A DNA stretch of 64,000 nt from Babylonia areolata. Its lineage: Eukaryota > Mollusca > Gastropoda > Neogastropoda > Buccinidae. The notes under the pieces were generated by a model. The model saw only the letters and a program-made list of their open reading frames with translations, ran no database searches and had not been told where the DNA came from. Below, piece by piece: positions 54,301-64,000 of the stretch. Position 1 is the stretch's first letter; each line of letters opens with the position of its first letter. The DNA is taken from the NCBI RefSeq assembly GCF_041734735.1, contig NC_134894.1, positions 56,847,905 to 56,911,904 of the forward strand, in the 5' to 3' direction. Made by a program: the position numbers and the translations under genes.

Positions 54301-57160
54301 GTAGATGACCATGACTCTTGTTTCTCGCTGTGCCCAAGCTGGCCCACAATGCAATGCTGTGGCTGCCTTCATGACTGTTGGACGTTTTGTTGGTCTGCCC
54401 TGCTCAGACAGTTAGTTTCATGTTGATTTATTGGGACTGTGGAATTTTACTTGAGATAGGGCTCTAATCTTTCACTGCCAGAGGAATGTATTTCTAAAGA
54501 TTTTTGGTGTACACCACAGAGAACAATAGCATTGCATGAAGGGCCTTCTTTTAATTTTTGATTTTATTAATCTTTCACAGAATATGCATAATCTGATTTC
54601 CCAACACAAATTTACAGCAGAGTTAAAAACACGTTTAATTTGTTGTGTTTGATAACAGTGGAGTGATATTTTTTAATCTTCTATTGAATTTGGCATACCT
54701 GTTGTCCTGAGAGAGAGAATTTTAATGTTGTGCAGCACCTTACCACTGTATTTTCAGGATGTGTACTTTCTTGTTACATTTATTTTTTTCATGATTGAGC
54801 CAGAAAGTATTCTTTGTGGAATGTGATTTTTGTTGTTCTGTAATTCATGCATGTGCACTTAAGACTACTCTTTCCATCTTTTGGAGGGGAATAATTGATC
54901 AAATTCACAGAGAACCAACGGTTGATCACTGTAAAACAAGCTTTAAAACAGCCATACTGCCTGGGCTGTGCGTTACCCACAGTGAGTGCTGACTTGCACT
55001 TTGTTTTTCACTTGAATACATGGCTCTTATTGCCTTCTTGTTTGTAGTGTTGAATCAGAAATTAAGACGACTTCGGTGGATGTGATGTCTTCTTGCCATG
55101 AGAAAAGCCTGCAGCTTTAGATGACAGTAAACACATTGGGTGTCCAGCATAATTTGATACAGATTCATTTGATTAAAATGTCTTTTTTAAGGAACATTTC
55201 GCACAGTGTGACATTGCATGTTTTCTGGAAAATGTTGACTGACTGCCATTTTGAGCTCAGAGTGGTAAACCAGCAGTTTTTCAGGAAACTGAAGTGCAGG
55301 TCTGTTTTAGGTCAACACTGAGACAGAGAGGTGGGAGGGAGAACACATCATCGTTGTCACTGAGTGTAAAAAAAAAAAAAGAATATCACAGGAAAAGAAT
55401 GCACATGATGTGAAAGGTTAAATCACCCATCCCCAAAAGAACCAACTGTCAACAAATATGTGAACAAGATAAATGGGTGTTGTCATTTTTTTGAGTGCAG
55501 CACTCATTATACAGGTTAGAGGCAAGAATGTTCGACACCATATCTCATCTTTGTCAGACACACATACTTACAATTAGTTTTGAGATTCAAGAAATGGACT
55601 TGTTTTGGATATTTTAAGCAGAAGTCAAAATGTCACGGTATTTTGTGATCCCCAAACTTTACAGTTTGAATTGAGTGCAATGCTTGTATGATTATGTGAT
55701 GCATTTTACACCATGATTATGTTTTGTTGTGTGTTTTTTCTGTAAGGAAGGATGTCAAAAAAAGGTTTTCATGTTTGTTGTGAATGAATGTATATTACAC
55801 ATCAGTAATAAATGTAGTGTAATGTGTTGCAAGTATTTGTTTTCCATCAAACACAACCCTGAGAATTGGCATCCCTTGGGATCAGAGCCATGATCAGCAT
55901 GATTCAGTAGTCTACTCACAATGCAGGATTGTGATACAGGCATTGATCTGAATGTTTGAAGGCGGACTAGGTCCCTCAGCAACAGTGTGTTTCTTAGAAA
56001 TTTTAATTTCAAAATATCTTTTTATAATAAACAGACATCAAACCCAATATTGAATAGAAGGAAAAAAGGAAATGTGATTGTCAAAATAAGAATAAAGATA
56101 TACCTCCACCCCTCAAAAAAGAAAAAAGCCTTGCCAAATCTCCATCTCAGGAAAAAGATGAGGATGTGTTGGTATTGCAGGATCAGTGTCAGATCTGACA
56201 GCTTCACTGACAACTTCATGGCAGCACTTTTGTTGACAACACTGGCTGTGCCAGTTGTGCTCTGTTTGAGTGATGTTCCCAGCAGTGTGTTGATCTGTTG
56301 ATAGCACTTACAAATGGTCTGCACTACTGTTGTTTCTCACTACTTTACCCTTACCTCCTCTGTCCCACTTGTTGGTTTGTTTCTCCCCCCCCACCCCCCC
56401 AGGCCCCCTCCCCACTCCCCTACCTACACCCTCTCCATTTCCTTATTTATTGTTTTTTATTTTATTTTATTGAAACAGTTTAAGTCCCTAGAGATTTTCT
56501 AGCAGTCATCTTCAAAAGTGGACTAACTGTTAGGTACTATGAGACTTTTCCATGTGTATATGTGAAAGGAGCAATAAAGCATAACCAGAAGCATGTACAG
56601 TAGCTTTCCCTCCTGTACAGTCATACAACTTCCTATCATCCCCCATGGGGATGCCGGGGGTCTTTCAGTATAGATAGCATACCTGCCTTCTGGAAATTCT
56701 GTGCTAGAAGTTTCCTCTTTTCTGTCACTCTCTTTGTTTCTGCCTTTTTTTCTATCTTCACTGTTGTCTCCTTTTTCTGCTTTCCCAGTCCATTCCCCTT
56801 TCTTTTTTCAAGCAAGCCTGGACACTTTTTTCTCTTTTCCATCATCAGTCTGTGATGTACTTTCAGTGCTGTTTTGCTCTGGTAGTGAGATGTAAACACT
56901 GGGGTGGGCACTAGCTGCCCGTTCTGCAGTGTCATTTGCCTATATGGCCTTTTTAATGTATTTTTTGTTTGACTTTGAAGCATTGGGTAGTTTTTTTTAA
57001 TTACTTTTTTACAGATTTTTGTAATCTGGGGATGATAGATTAAGCGGAATGGCTGACGTCCTCAGCATGGCCAAGTTTTATTTGCCATAAGGAGCTGAAT
57101 GGTTGGGATACTGTGTCATGAACTGTTTTGTGGGTTTGTCTTTGTGTTTTTTTGTAAATG
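51311..57160. other. intergenic / long 3' flank
   Basis: No protein match. AATAAA motifs at 52847-52852, about 55807 and about 56573 are candidate plus-strand polyadenylation sites. T/C-rich block at 56385-56470. An open minus-strand frame at 56636-56983 is discussed separately. Confidence 0.4.
52847..52852 (+). terminator. candidate polyadenylation signal AATAAA
   Basis: First AATAAA I could find after the CERS stop, 5.2 kb downstream, followed within 30 bp by TGTGTATGATTTTGTGT (GU-rich). A long 3' UTR is inferred, not shown. Confidence 0.25.
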
Positions 57161-57164
57161 TGAC

Positions 57165-57245
57165 AGTTTTGTGTTGATGCGGTTGAGCATTTGTATGGTT
57201 TAACAGTCCTGATACGGCCCTGTGTTGGCTGGACAATAAACAACA
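57165..57245 (+). repeat. dispersed repeat, copy 2 (partner at 42395-42480)
   Basis: TTGATGCGGTTGAGCATTTG.. TATGGTTTAACAGTCCTGAT.. TTGGCTGGACAATAAACAAC. Confidence 0.75.
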
Positions 57246-59569
57246 AGAATTGATAACTTCCTATCAGTATTGAAAAAAAGTTCAAAGGTGTTTTTTTCTT
57301 TTACCAGATATGTGATATATCTTCTTCTTTTTTTTCGTTTGAAACTTCTAATAATTTATTGTACATCAATATGCCTGGGAATTAACCAAGGTATTTATAT
57401 TTTTTTTAAAATCAGAAAAAAAAAACACCCCGAAAATTGGAAGTGCTAAGGGTATGACTTGCCCTATCTTTTTTCCCGCACTGGTTTCTTCAGAAAATTT
57501 GTGTACATGGTACTTTAGAGTGTTTTTGAATGCTTCCTCCTCCTGTCAAGGGCCGAGTGTTCTTGTTCCATGGTAGATATTTGATTGCACACTCCAGTAG
57601 AGTGCGGAAGAAGAAAAGCCAGAGGGCAACATCTTCATTTCATCAAATGGATGTGTCCACAGGAAAAGGGAGGGAGCTTTTCTTAGACAGAAGAGAAAAC
57701 AAAGTTCTGTCAGATCCTCTGAAATTAATGAACCCAAGAAGAATTCCTATGCCTTGGTCCCCTTTGATCCACTCCCATCACCAGCTTTGCTCAACTGGAC
57801 AATTTCTGTCATTGTAAAGCCAAGGATGCGTGTTGTTTTCTCTTCCTTTCTGTTCTTGACAGGACGGATCTTGACAGGAAGTCCGTGCCATTTCTAATGA
57901 TAGTCATAATCCTTATTTTACAGTAGGATTTTAACAGACGATAAAACTGGTTGTATGGCACAGAATATTTATCATTTTGGGTGATGTATGAATCAAAACC
58001 AGTGGTTGTTTAAAGATCTTGGTACCCCTCTTAATGATGCTTATTTTGATGTGAATTCTTATAATAACTCCTAGCTTCTGCTTTAACCAAAGATTTTTTA
58101 CTCTTCTCTATGCAATTTCACATGCTGCTTTGTTTTATTCCATGCACTGTACTGGTACTTACGTGATTAATGAACAAGTGGCTTTTTTATTTTTGTATAT
58201 GCTGTTTGATGTAGAGTTTGTGTCAACATTTAGTAAACTTTATTCTTGAAAAACTGTAATGTGTACACATGAGTGGTTGTATTTTGTGCACAAGTGAGAG
58301 TATGTGTTTGTTGTGCACACATGAGAGTTTGTGTATGTTGTGCATATGTGAGTGTATGTTGTGCACGTGTGAAAATGTGTTGGCATATGCGATTGTGTTT
58401 ATGTGTGTTTGCATACATACATGTTTGTGTCCATGAGTGGTTTGAAACAAATCTCTTATGCGGAGTGGAAGAGTTACAGTAACGGTGAAACTAAAGGGTA
58501 TAGATTAACTTTTTAAGATATTAGTGCGGTATAGTATGTCATGAATAGCTACTCCATTCAATAAGAATGCTAAAATTGATTTTTTTTTTGTTTTAATAGG
58601 TTCTTCTGACCTTAAACAACACGATGAGGGTAGGGTTCAAATTTTCCACCCCCTTAACCCTGCCGGGAAGGTGGAGAAGGTGGAGGGGAGGTCCTTGTGA
58701 TGTTGCCCCTGCAAACGGATTTCAGCACAAAAAACTGTTTTTTTTGCAAAACTCAAATTGTTTTATAGGTTTTCATTGATGCAGAATCAATTTAATTTTA
58801 GACATTTTCAAAGTCAATGGAAGTTGAAGTAAGCGAGTTTCCGTGTCCAGATACGTAGCAACGTATCATTTGTTTATATCAAAGTACAAAAAAATATCCA
58901 TATCGAAGTGTTTCTATCAAGAAGATTTTAATACTAGGAAAAGCACACATGCTTATGATAGTAAGTTGTGATAGTAGAGGAACTTTTACATCGCTTGATA
59001 TTAAAATAGCAGCATATAGCAAACAGTCTGACTACAATGTGGCCTATACCAAAAGGCCTATACATAGAAAGAATCATACATGTAAATGCAAACTTCCTGT
59101 AAATTATTGACAACCAAAAATGTGTATCCCACACTACTAAAATTTGGTATTAAATAAATTGCTGATCATTTACTTCTTACAAAGTTAACCAAACAACTAA
59201 AACTATACCTGTTTCAGTGAAAACATACTGGTAAGCTTTACAAGGGCTTGGCAGGCCTGTAATTTGCATTTATACAAACAACCTTATTCAAACGTACCTG
59301 TGCTCTAGTGTAGGGGGGAAAGTGTTAAAAATGTTCTCCTGGTACAGCTATAACAACAAGCACCTGGTACTTGCCATCCCACAACAAAGTCAACTTTCAC
59401 ACAGTTGATGTGAGGTAAATATGCCACACAGTTGTAGTTCGGAAAGCGAACACTAACATTTCGCATGCATTGCGATAGAGCAGAAAAGTCTAGTGGAAAC
59501 AGCATTGGGGCATAGTAGTCTTGCTGATGCCCTGTACAGTCGTAAGCATGTCATTCCCCTTCTTCTATT
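57246..59569. other. intergenic
   Basis: AT-rich; GT-rich block at 58260-58430. No convincing gene or repeat family. Confidence 0.4.
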
Positions 59570-61610
59570 TGTTCAGATGAAGGCCTGAACATGTTCAACC
59601 ATTCCCCAGAATAACACTTGCAGAGAGGGATGCAAGGGAGGCGATTACTGGAGCATCTGCATGCTGCCATTCTGCATCCTGCATCCTGCTTTGCATCAAC
59701 CCTTGATCAGCTCTGTGACAGCAAGTGGAGCAGGGAGAGCTAGGCATCTCACAGGAACGTACACACCATTCTCGATCTTCCAGCCATTTTCTTCAAGAGG
59801 AGGAAGTGCAGGATGACTGGTGTAGTGAGACTTATCCCGCATGGCTGCATAGTTTGCTCGCAGGTTATGAGGCAGGAAGGCAGAGCGAGTGGGAGGTAGC
59901 ATCTATCCTTCCATGTTTTGCGAAGCGAACAGCTCCCATCTCAGCGCTGGTAAGGATGTGGGACCTGTAGAACTGTATATATGGCATACAAAAGGTTCCA
60001 AATCCTTGAACAGGATGGCAGTTCTCCATCAACCACTTGGGGCACACCCTTCTCCAAGCTCCTTGAAGCAGTCGACGGCTGGGTCATCCTCTGGAAGCCT
60101 CAGATATGCATCAGCCCAGGGTTTCTTGCTAATGCCAAGAAATTTCCCACCCCAGTCAGCACCTGAGAAGTTGTGAAAACCTATGAGCCCTTGGCATTTG
60201 TGAGGTCCAACTGCTTGTGCACGCTCCAACATGTCATCTCCCTGAACTTGGCATCCCTTCCAGTCAATAATTTCAACTGTGTCTGAGTGTCAAGGCGACC
60301 AGAAGAGGCGAGATGTAGGAGGAGAACCAAAACGTCAGTGTCAGGTGACAGATGTGTACCTCATACCAAGCATCTTCAGACACTGATGCTAGGACCTGAT
60401 GAGGTATCAAAGTGTCCGCCTCTTCGTGTGAATGGTCTTCTTCAAAATCCTGTCCTTTGACAGGCCTGCTCTCTTTTCGTGTCTTGTTTTTCAAGGACTC
60501 ATCGAGGTATCTGTCAACGACTACACGACCCTCCTGGTATTCGAGCATCATGAACTCTATGTGCTTGATGAAAGCATGCTCAAGATCAGACAGCTTCTTC
60601 ATCGATGAAGTTTTCTTCATTCCCTGGAGCACAGCCATTGCATCAGCAATCAGAACATGTGGAATGGAAGATGGTGTGTCAGGAGGAGCAGGTTCTCCTG
60701 ATCCTGGCTGTGCCTGCTCAGTGCAGTGCATCAGACTCGCTTTGTCAGCAGGAAGATAGAGTGAACCGTCAACAGCACAAATTGAACGTGGTACCACTGC
60801 CATCTCGAACTCACCTATCGTGTCCTCTAATTTGGGCACCAAGTCAGGTCTGCTTCCAAGAATGATCAGGAACCTGCCGAGCAGTTGACACTCTTCTCGC
60901 AGCTTGACAACCTTCTGACCCACAGAAACTTTGGTTTTCTCCATGAAGTTGGAGAACGATTTCAGCTTGAGTTTTTTCATGGAGTCCCAAACTGATGCTG
61001 ATGCTGACTTTTCCAGCAATCCTTTGTCTGCCAAATGTAGGATGTCATCCTTTGCGTTTTCTGGCACAAGAGCGGACGAAGTCGAGTTCTTCAGAGGAGT
61101 CTTCTCTGTGAATGGGTTGCCAGCGCAATGTTTTTCAACAGAGTGACGGAGTTTCAGCGCATTTGTCACAGTCCTATCTGCAATGCTCCCAGAGAGCTGG
61201 TAATGTTCACGTTGCTTTGGAGTCTGCCAGAATCGTGGGAAACCACTGAGGTACTGCTTCACCATGTGAGCGAGATGGGGAGCGGTAGTAACAAGTCGAT
61301 CAACAGCCGCATCATCTTGGCTTAGTCCCACTATACCACCATGGCGTTTCAAATCCTTGATCTCTTGCTCCAGTGCCTAGTCGGTGAACAGAGCAGTGAA
61401 TGGGACCTCTGATTTGGCCACAGTGCTTTCCACGTGGATGGGTCATCATTTTCCAAAGCGTTCATTTGGGCAAGGTGCACTGGCATCAGACGAGCATAGT
61501 TCAGCAAATTATGGGCAAAGAAATACTTGATGTCGTTTTCTGGTGCAGCCAGGTATCCTCCCCAGTCTCCATAGCGGTATTGCGCTCGCCCCCGCGCGGG
61601 GTGTATAATC
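59570..61610 (-). pseudogene. broken copy of an uncharacterised invertebrate multicopy family (HEEAD / SPDTDV / GADW motifs, Cys-rich tail)
   Basis: Reading toward lower coordinates: DWGGYLAAPENDIKYFFAHN (near 61.55 kb), a 359-codon open stretch at 60273-61352 with VDRLVTTAPHLAHMVKQYL, VVPRSICAVDGSLYLPADK, ADAMAVLQGMKKTSSMKKLS, VVVDRYLDESLKNKTRKESR and HEEADTLIPHQVLAS, then SPDTDVLVLLLHLAS, GLIGFHNFSGADWGGKFLGI, PPLEENGWKIENGVYVPVRC and a cysteine-rich end (LPCIPLCKCYSG). I recall near-identical proteins, many per genome, in molluscs and corals, with no known function. The acidic motifs resemble PIN/FEN-type nucleases (inference). It is broken in several places, lacks the family's N-terminal part and has a GC-rich coding character. 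It could be a decayed mobile-element gene or a host family pseudogene. Confidence 0.75.
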
Positions 61611-62216
61611 AGACATAGTGATAAATAAAATTAGGTATTTCTGATCAATCTGAAAATACCATAAAGCAATTCAGAAGCACATAAAACCTACAAATCAACA
61701 CACTTTTTTACGAAAAAGGGGTAATTTTTAGCAAACCCTATACTGGCCTGTCGACAACAACTAGTTTCATGTTCTCACTATAACACTCCATCCAAAAATG
61801 AAAAGCAGCAAACACCTTGGACATGTTTTCATGTTAAAGCAACGAAACTCTGTGTATAGATTGCCACGGCAAGCAACTCAGCAGAGATGGGGCGGAAAAT
61901 AAATGAAATAATGCATGCAGATGACGACAAAGAATCCTCATTTCCAACTGTTTGGACGGCTATTAAGCCATCACAAAAGATGCCTAAAGATTATTTTCTA
62001 CACAGAAACAAGGTGTACGGGAAAGACAAAATGGACAGGCTACGGAAACAAGTCACAGCCACAGCCTCAGCAGAACCAGCTCGAACTTCTCCAACCTACA
62101 CCACACAAGTGTCACGGATACACCATAGATCGGATGAACATTGACATCAACTGAACATTGTCATCACCAGAGGGAAGACTGTCAGTTATGTACACGTCAT
62201 GCACAGGTACCACAAC
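61611..62216. other. intergenic; unassigned open frames
   Basis: Open plus-strand frames around 61887-62154 (KINEIMHADDDKES, DYFLHRNKVYGKDKMDRL) overlap in two phases and match nothing I recognise. Probably chance or an old element. Confidence 0.3.
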
Positions 62217-62312
62217 ATAAAACAGGACTATGAATGTTCTATAGTTACATTCATACATTCTTAAAGGGTAGCCTGGTTGTAGACAATGTAACTGTAACGT
62301 TACCTTCGGTAT
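62217..62312 (+). repeat. dispersed 95-bp repeat, copy 2
   Basis: Partner of 49316-49405, same orientation. Confidence 0.9.
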
Positions 62313-62317
62313 ATACT

Positions 62318-62690
62318 GATATATTTCACGTCCACTTCATGTAGCTGTCCAGTACTGAATCAAAGAGTCAATGATTCCGTTTAAAGGATGTTCACAACAG
62401 TTTCTGTTAAGTTTGTTTCATGGATGTGTCAAAGCGTGTGAACTCATCCATATACACAGCACTACATGTGCAAAAATCTGCAATGCATTGACCATTGTGT
62501 GTATTTCACGTCCACTTCATATAGCTGCTGTCCAGTACTGAATCAAAGAATCAACGATTTCGTTTGAGGCATATTCACGACAGTTTCAGTCCAGTTTCAG
62601 TTTCAAGGAGCTGTAGAGTGTCCGAACTCATTCATATGAGCTACACAACATCTGCTGTAAAGATGCCTGGCCTTCGCATAAACCCAACGC
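62318..62690. repeat. two-copy tandem duplication (~180 bp) ending in a SINE-tail motif
   Basis: TATTTCACGTCCACTTCAT begins at about 62322 and again at 62501. Both continue GCTGTCCAGTACTGAATCAA.. AG(A)GTCAA.GATT.CGTTT and diverge by roughly 20 percent. Copy 2 ends GCTACACAACATCTGC.. AGATGCCTGG, like the 19.1 kb fragment. It forms the immediate 3' flank of the NHL gene. Confidence 0.8.
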
Positions 62691-62740
62691 GGTGGTCACG
62701 AGCCTTCGCCGCGAAGAGCCCAACACGCTTACAGCATCAG

Positions 62741-63235
62741 TTAAATTTTGAAGACCACCACCTCCTCCTCTCGGCTGGTGACGTACAACAAGCCGTCCTC
62801 GTCAAGGTCCATTCCACGAGGCTCCTGCAGACCGTCCTGAGAGGACTTCAGTAAGGCTCTGATGCCCTGATCCGTCACCTTCACCACTCCGCGTGCCTCC
62901 GCCACGTACATGTCTCCCGTGCTGTCCACCCTCACACCGCTCGGTTCCTGCAGAGACTTGCTTCCCTCAGGCTGCAGGACGAAGCGGACCTGTCCGGAAC
63001 TGGTCAGACAGATCAGAGCGGCGCGGTCACGATCGGACACGACGAACTGCTTTCTGTCGGGCATCATGGCGATGCGGGCAGGGTATAGGAACAGCTGCCG
63101 ACCCGTGCTGACGTCATGAGAGAAGGAGCGCAGCACCTCGCCCCCTAGGTTGATGACGTCCACGCAAGGGGGGTCACTCCCTCCGCTGGCCACCAAGTTG
63201 TCGGAGTTGAGAGCTGCCAGGCCGGAGTAGCGCTT
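62741..63235 (-). CDS. NHL-repeat protein (TRIM-like), last exon
   Basis: 165 codons including TAA, after the acceptor CTGTCGACAG. It begins KRYSGLAALNSDNLVASGGS and runs through repeats of the NHL/beta-propeller type: FVVSDRDRAALICLTSSGQV, LQEPSGVRVDSTGDMYVAEA, LQEPRGMDLDEDGLLYVTSR, ending EEEVVVFKI. Such C-terminal propellers occur in TRIM2/3/32/56/71-like E3 ligases, which are heavily expanded in molluscs. The RING/B-box part, if any, is beyond the window. GC-rich coding DNA in AT-rich surroundings supports a real exon. Confidence 0.85.
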   Translation of the reverse strand, partial: KRYSGLAALNSDNLVASGGSDPPCVDVINLGGEVLRSFSHDVSTGRQLFLYPARIAMMPDRKQFVVSDRDRAALICLTSSGQVRFVLQPEGSKSLQEPSGVRVDSTGDMYVAEARGVVKVTDQGIRALLKSSQDGLQEPRGMDLDEDGLLYVTSREEEVVVFKI

Positions 63236-63947
63236 CTGTCGACAGATACGAGAAAGGGATATCGATGTGATGTTGTTGCACGTGCACCTCACATCGTGTT
63301 AAAATGCAACCAGCTGTCCATTGACGCAGACTGGTGACCAGGATGTGTTGCAGGGAGTTAGGTCTAATGGTGTCAAAACAGATAACACACGATGACAGCC
63401 CAAAAGTCTGGAATCATAGTGATTTCCATCATTTTCGTTTTCTTTTCAGGGTTGTGATAATGCCTCTGACTGAGGAGGAAAGTTTCGAAGTCTTACTGGA
63501 AAGGTGAAGAATGTTGCATAGTTAGGCAAACCCTTTACACAAGAATGTTAGATGGTGAGGCATACCCATCACACAATCTGTTTTGTGCTTTTGTGCGTTG
63601 AAGCATTATTTTCTTCTTCTTCTTCCTCTTGTAAGTTATTGCGTGTGTGTGTATGTGTTTAATGTTTATTGTAAAGCGCATTCAGCTCCCTTTCAGAGAG
63701 GTAAGCGTTCAACAAGTATCCATTACCATTATGATTATACGCAAAAACGTTAGATGGTGCTGAAACCTTTTACCCAAGATCAGTGAACCTCATCGTATTT
63801 CAAAGACAATGGTTTCTGTTTATGTTTTTGCTGTTGAGCTGTTCTGCCCTTGTTACGATTCGATTTATTTTAATTAGCTAACACAGTTTGGTATGGGCAA
63901 TATATGATAATGTCTGTCTGGAAAAAAAAAAAAATCAGTGAACCTAC
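63236..63947 (-). other. intron of the NHL-repeat gene
   Basis: About 712 bp between consensus GTAGGT donor and GTCGACAG acceptor; AT-rich, no other structure seen. Confidence 0.55.
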
Positions 63948-64000
63948 CTCTGTGAAGAAAGATGACTGCAGCATCAGTCGAGGCGTGACCTTGAGGACAC
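63948..64000 (-). CDS. NHL-repeat gene, penultimate exon (partial)
   Basis: VLKVTPRLMLQSSFFTE followed by a GTAGGT donor, phase 0, which fits the phase-0 start of the last exon. The exon runs off the right edge. The short length keeps confidence moderate. Confidence 0.6.

Noticed and set aside
57530-57817. 95-codon plus-strand open frame
   Set aside because: No Kozak or splice support, no family resemblance, overlaps an equally long frame on the other strand.

Overview
The window is eukaryotic and most likely from a gastropod mollusc (inference). It has small exons in long AT-rich introns, long CA/GT and TA microsatellites, tRNA-derived SINEs of the kind common in molluscs, several LINE lineages and short inverted-repeat elements. 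I could run no database search; gene identities rest on recognised protein families.

Layout. (1) About 1-24.17 kb, minus strand: almost the whole SMARCD (BAF60) gene, a SWI/SNF chromatin-remodelling subunit. Fourteen exons with matching splice phases plus a likely first coding exon are placed. Only the last ~50 codons lie beyond the left edge. Three further frame-neutral exon candidates (27, 51 and 51 nt) sit in its introns. (2) 24.2-27.3 kb: LINE debris between two divergent promoters, with one LINE nested inside another. (3) 27.93-47.68 kb, plus strand: a complete ten-exon ceramide synthase gene of the Hox-domain type, closest to vertebrate CERS5/6. Exon 2 is out of frame by one base at a run of six A, probably a sequence error or polymorphism. 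Its introns hold a 3.3 kb degraded LINE, two related LINE tails, a four-copy 146/151 bp tandem repeat and a 1.6 kb inverted-ended element. (4) 47.7-59.5 kb: 3' flank and intergenic DNA with one decayed LINE. (5) 59.57-61.61 kb, minus strand: a broken copy of an uncharacterised invertebrate multicopy family with PIN/FEN-like acidic motifs and a cysteine-rich tail. (6) 62.74-64.0 kb, minus strand: the last two exons of an NHL-repeat (TRIM-like) protein gene.

SMARCD and the ceramide synthase are arranged head to head about 3.8 kb apart. From memory, human SMARCD1 and CERS5 lie within about 50 kb of each other on 12q13, so this may be an ancient linkage. The two genes have no obvious shared function: one remodels chromatin, the other makes ceramide in the ER. 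Much of the remaining interest is in repeat biology, namely SINE insertion into a satellite, element families with graded internal deletions, and arrays abutting splice sites.
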